Notes under the pieces: model-generated
Told to the model about the DNA's origin: nothing
The model's input: the letters and a program-made list of their open reading frames with translations, nothing else
Database searches by the model: none
In this document: positions 63,937 to 64,000 of the stretch, piece after piece
How the letters are laid out: every line of letters starts with the position of its first letter
Position numbering within the stretch: the stretch's first letter is position 1
NCBI GenBank assembly: GCA_001443005.1
Contig: LEKQ01000007.1
Coordinates: 107,812-171,811, forward strand
Length of the DNA stretch: 64,000 nucleotides
Source of the DNA: a bacterium GBS-1
GTDB taxonomy: Bacteria; Synergistota; GBS-1
Reading direction: 5' to 3'
Made by a program: the position numbers and the translations under genes

Positions 63937-64000
63937 ATGCCTGAGAGGACCATAGAGGAGCTTGTATCTGAGCTTGAATCTAAGCGTGCTGAGGTTTTAG
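63937..64000 (+). CDS. Start of methylmalonyl-CoA decarboxylase alpha/propionyl-CoA carboxylase beta (partial)
   Basis: Only the first 21 codons lie in the window (MPERTIEELVSEL...). The N-terminus resembles the biotin-dependent carboxyltransferase subunit, and the gene follows meaB and mce as in propionate-forming anaerobes. A sodium-pumping methylmalonyl-CoA decarboxylase would complete the succinate-to-propionate route. The identity is inferred mostly from context. ATG at 63937 follows GAGGGGG. Confidence 0.6.
   Translation, partial: MPERTIEELVSELESKRAEVL

Noticed and set aside
1..64000. CRISPR arrays, insertion sequences, prophage, tRNA and rRNA genes.
   Set aside because: I found no regularly spaced repeats, transposase or integrase genes, or complete tRNA/rRNA structures on either strand.

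Overview
This is an AT-leaning bacterial chromosome window packed almost edge to edge with protein genes. There are no tRNA or rRNA genes, CRISPR arrays, insertion sequences or phage genes. Many genes start at TTG or GTG, AGA/AGG and ATA codons are frequent, and many genes overlap by a few bases. The gene set (GH57 glucan enzymes, a short glucan phosphorylase, FabK, FapR, a methylmalonyl-CoA mutase split into two subunits, TRAP/TAXI transport, type A RNase P RNA) suggests a thermophilic or thermotolerant anaerobe from a deep lineage such as Synergistota, Thermotogota or an early-branching Firmicute. I cannot place it more closely from sequence alone.

Layout. (1) 36-1739 (+): a PEP/pyruvate-binding-domain protein. 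(2) 17213 down to 1741 (-): one long run of genes, led by a secreted phosphodiester glycosidase-like protein. It continues with a GH57/DUF3536 protein, alpha-glucan phosphorylase, a GH57 glucanotransferase, a GH57 branching enzyme, GlgA, GlgC, a TPP enzyme, an MFS transporter and an ECF S component. This is a complete glycogen synthesis and breakdown operon with no GH13 enzyme. (3) 17254-19119 (+): a P-II-like small protein, a HAD phosphatase and a stand-alone HD/CCA-type protein. (4) 19120-26099: two divergently promoted genes (an unknown secreted protein and an amino-acid-binding protein), then a minus-strand operon of TAXI-TRAP transporter, ABC ATPase and permease, and aminotransferase. (5) 26282-35481 (+): FapR and a fatty-acid operon (plsX, fabH, fabK, fabD, fabG, acpP, fabF), then rnc, tyrS and bioY. 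(6) 35523-42742 (+): 6S RNA, rarA, threonine aldolase, a TldE-type protein, an AMIN-amidase, a GerMN protein, rph and RNase P RNA. (7) 42795-57246 (+): the division and cell-wall (dcw) cluster mraZ-rsmH-ftsL-PBP-murE-mraY-murD-ftsW-murG-murC-murB-ftsQ-ftsA-ftsZ, without murF or ddl. (8) 57246-64000 (+): a cobalamin-type radical SAM protein, rtcB, an unidentified structured RNA, and the methylmalonyl-CoA module (two mutase subunits, MeaB, epimerase, start of the decarboxylase/carboxyltransferase).

Three points stand out. First, the 283-base gap between rtcB and the mutase operon has an extended -10 promoter, a predicted H-type pseudoknot and a terminator hairpin. It looks like an undescribed riboswitch or small RNA. 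Second, glgA and ftsW both lack a normal start codon where the family's N-terminus begins. Each has an in-frame ATA exactly there, overlapping the previous gene's stop codon (ATAA and ATAG), which suggests AUA initiation coupled to upstream termination. Third, the mraZ leader carries phased GTGG repeats (likely MraZ boxes) interleaved with a perfect DnaA-box sequence. At least six promoters in the window use a TGn extended -10.
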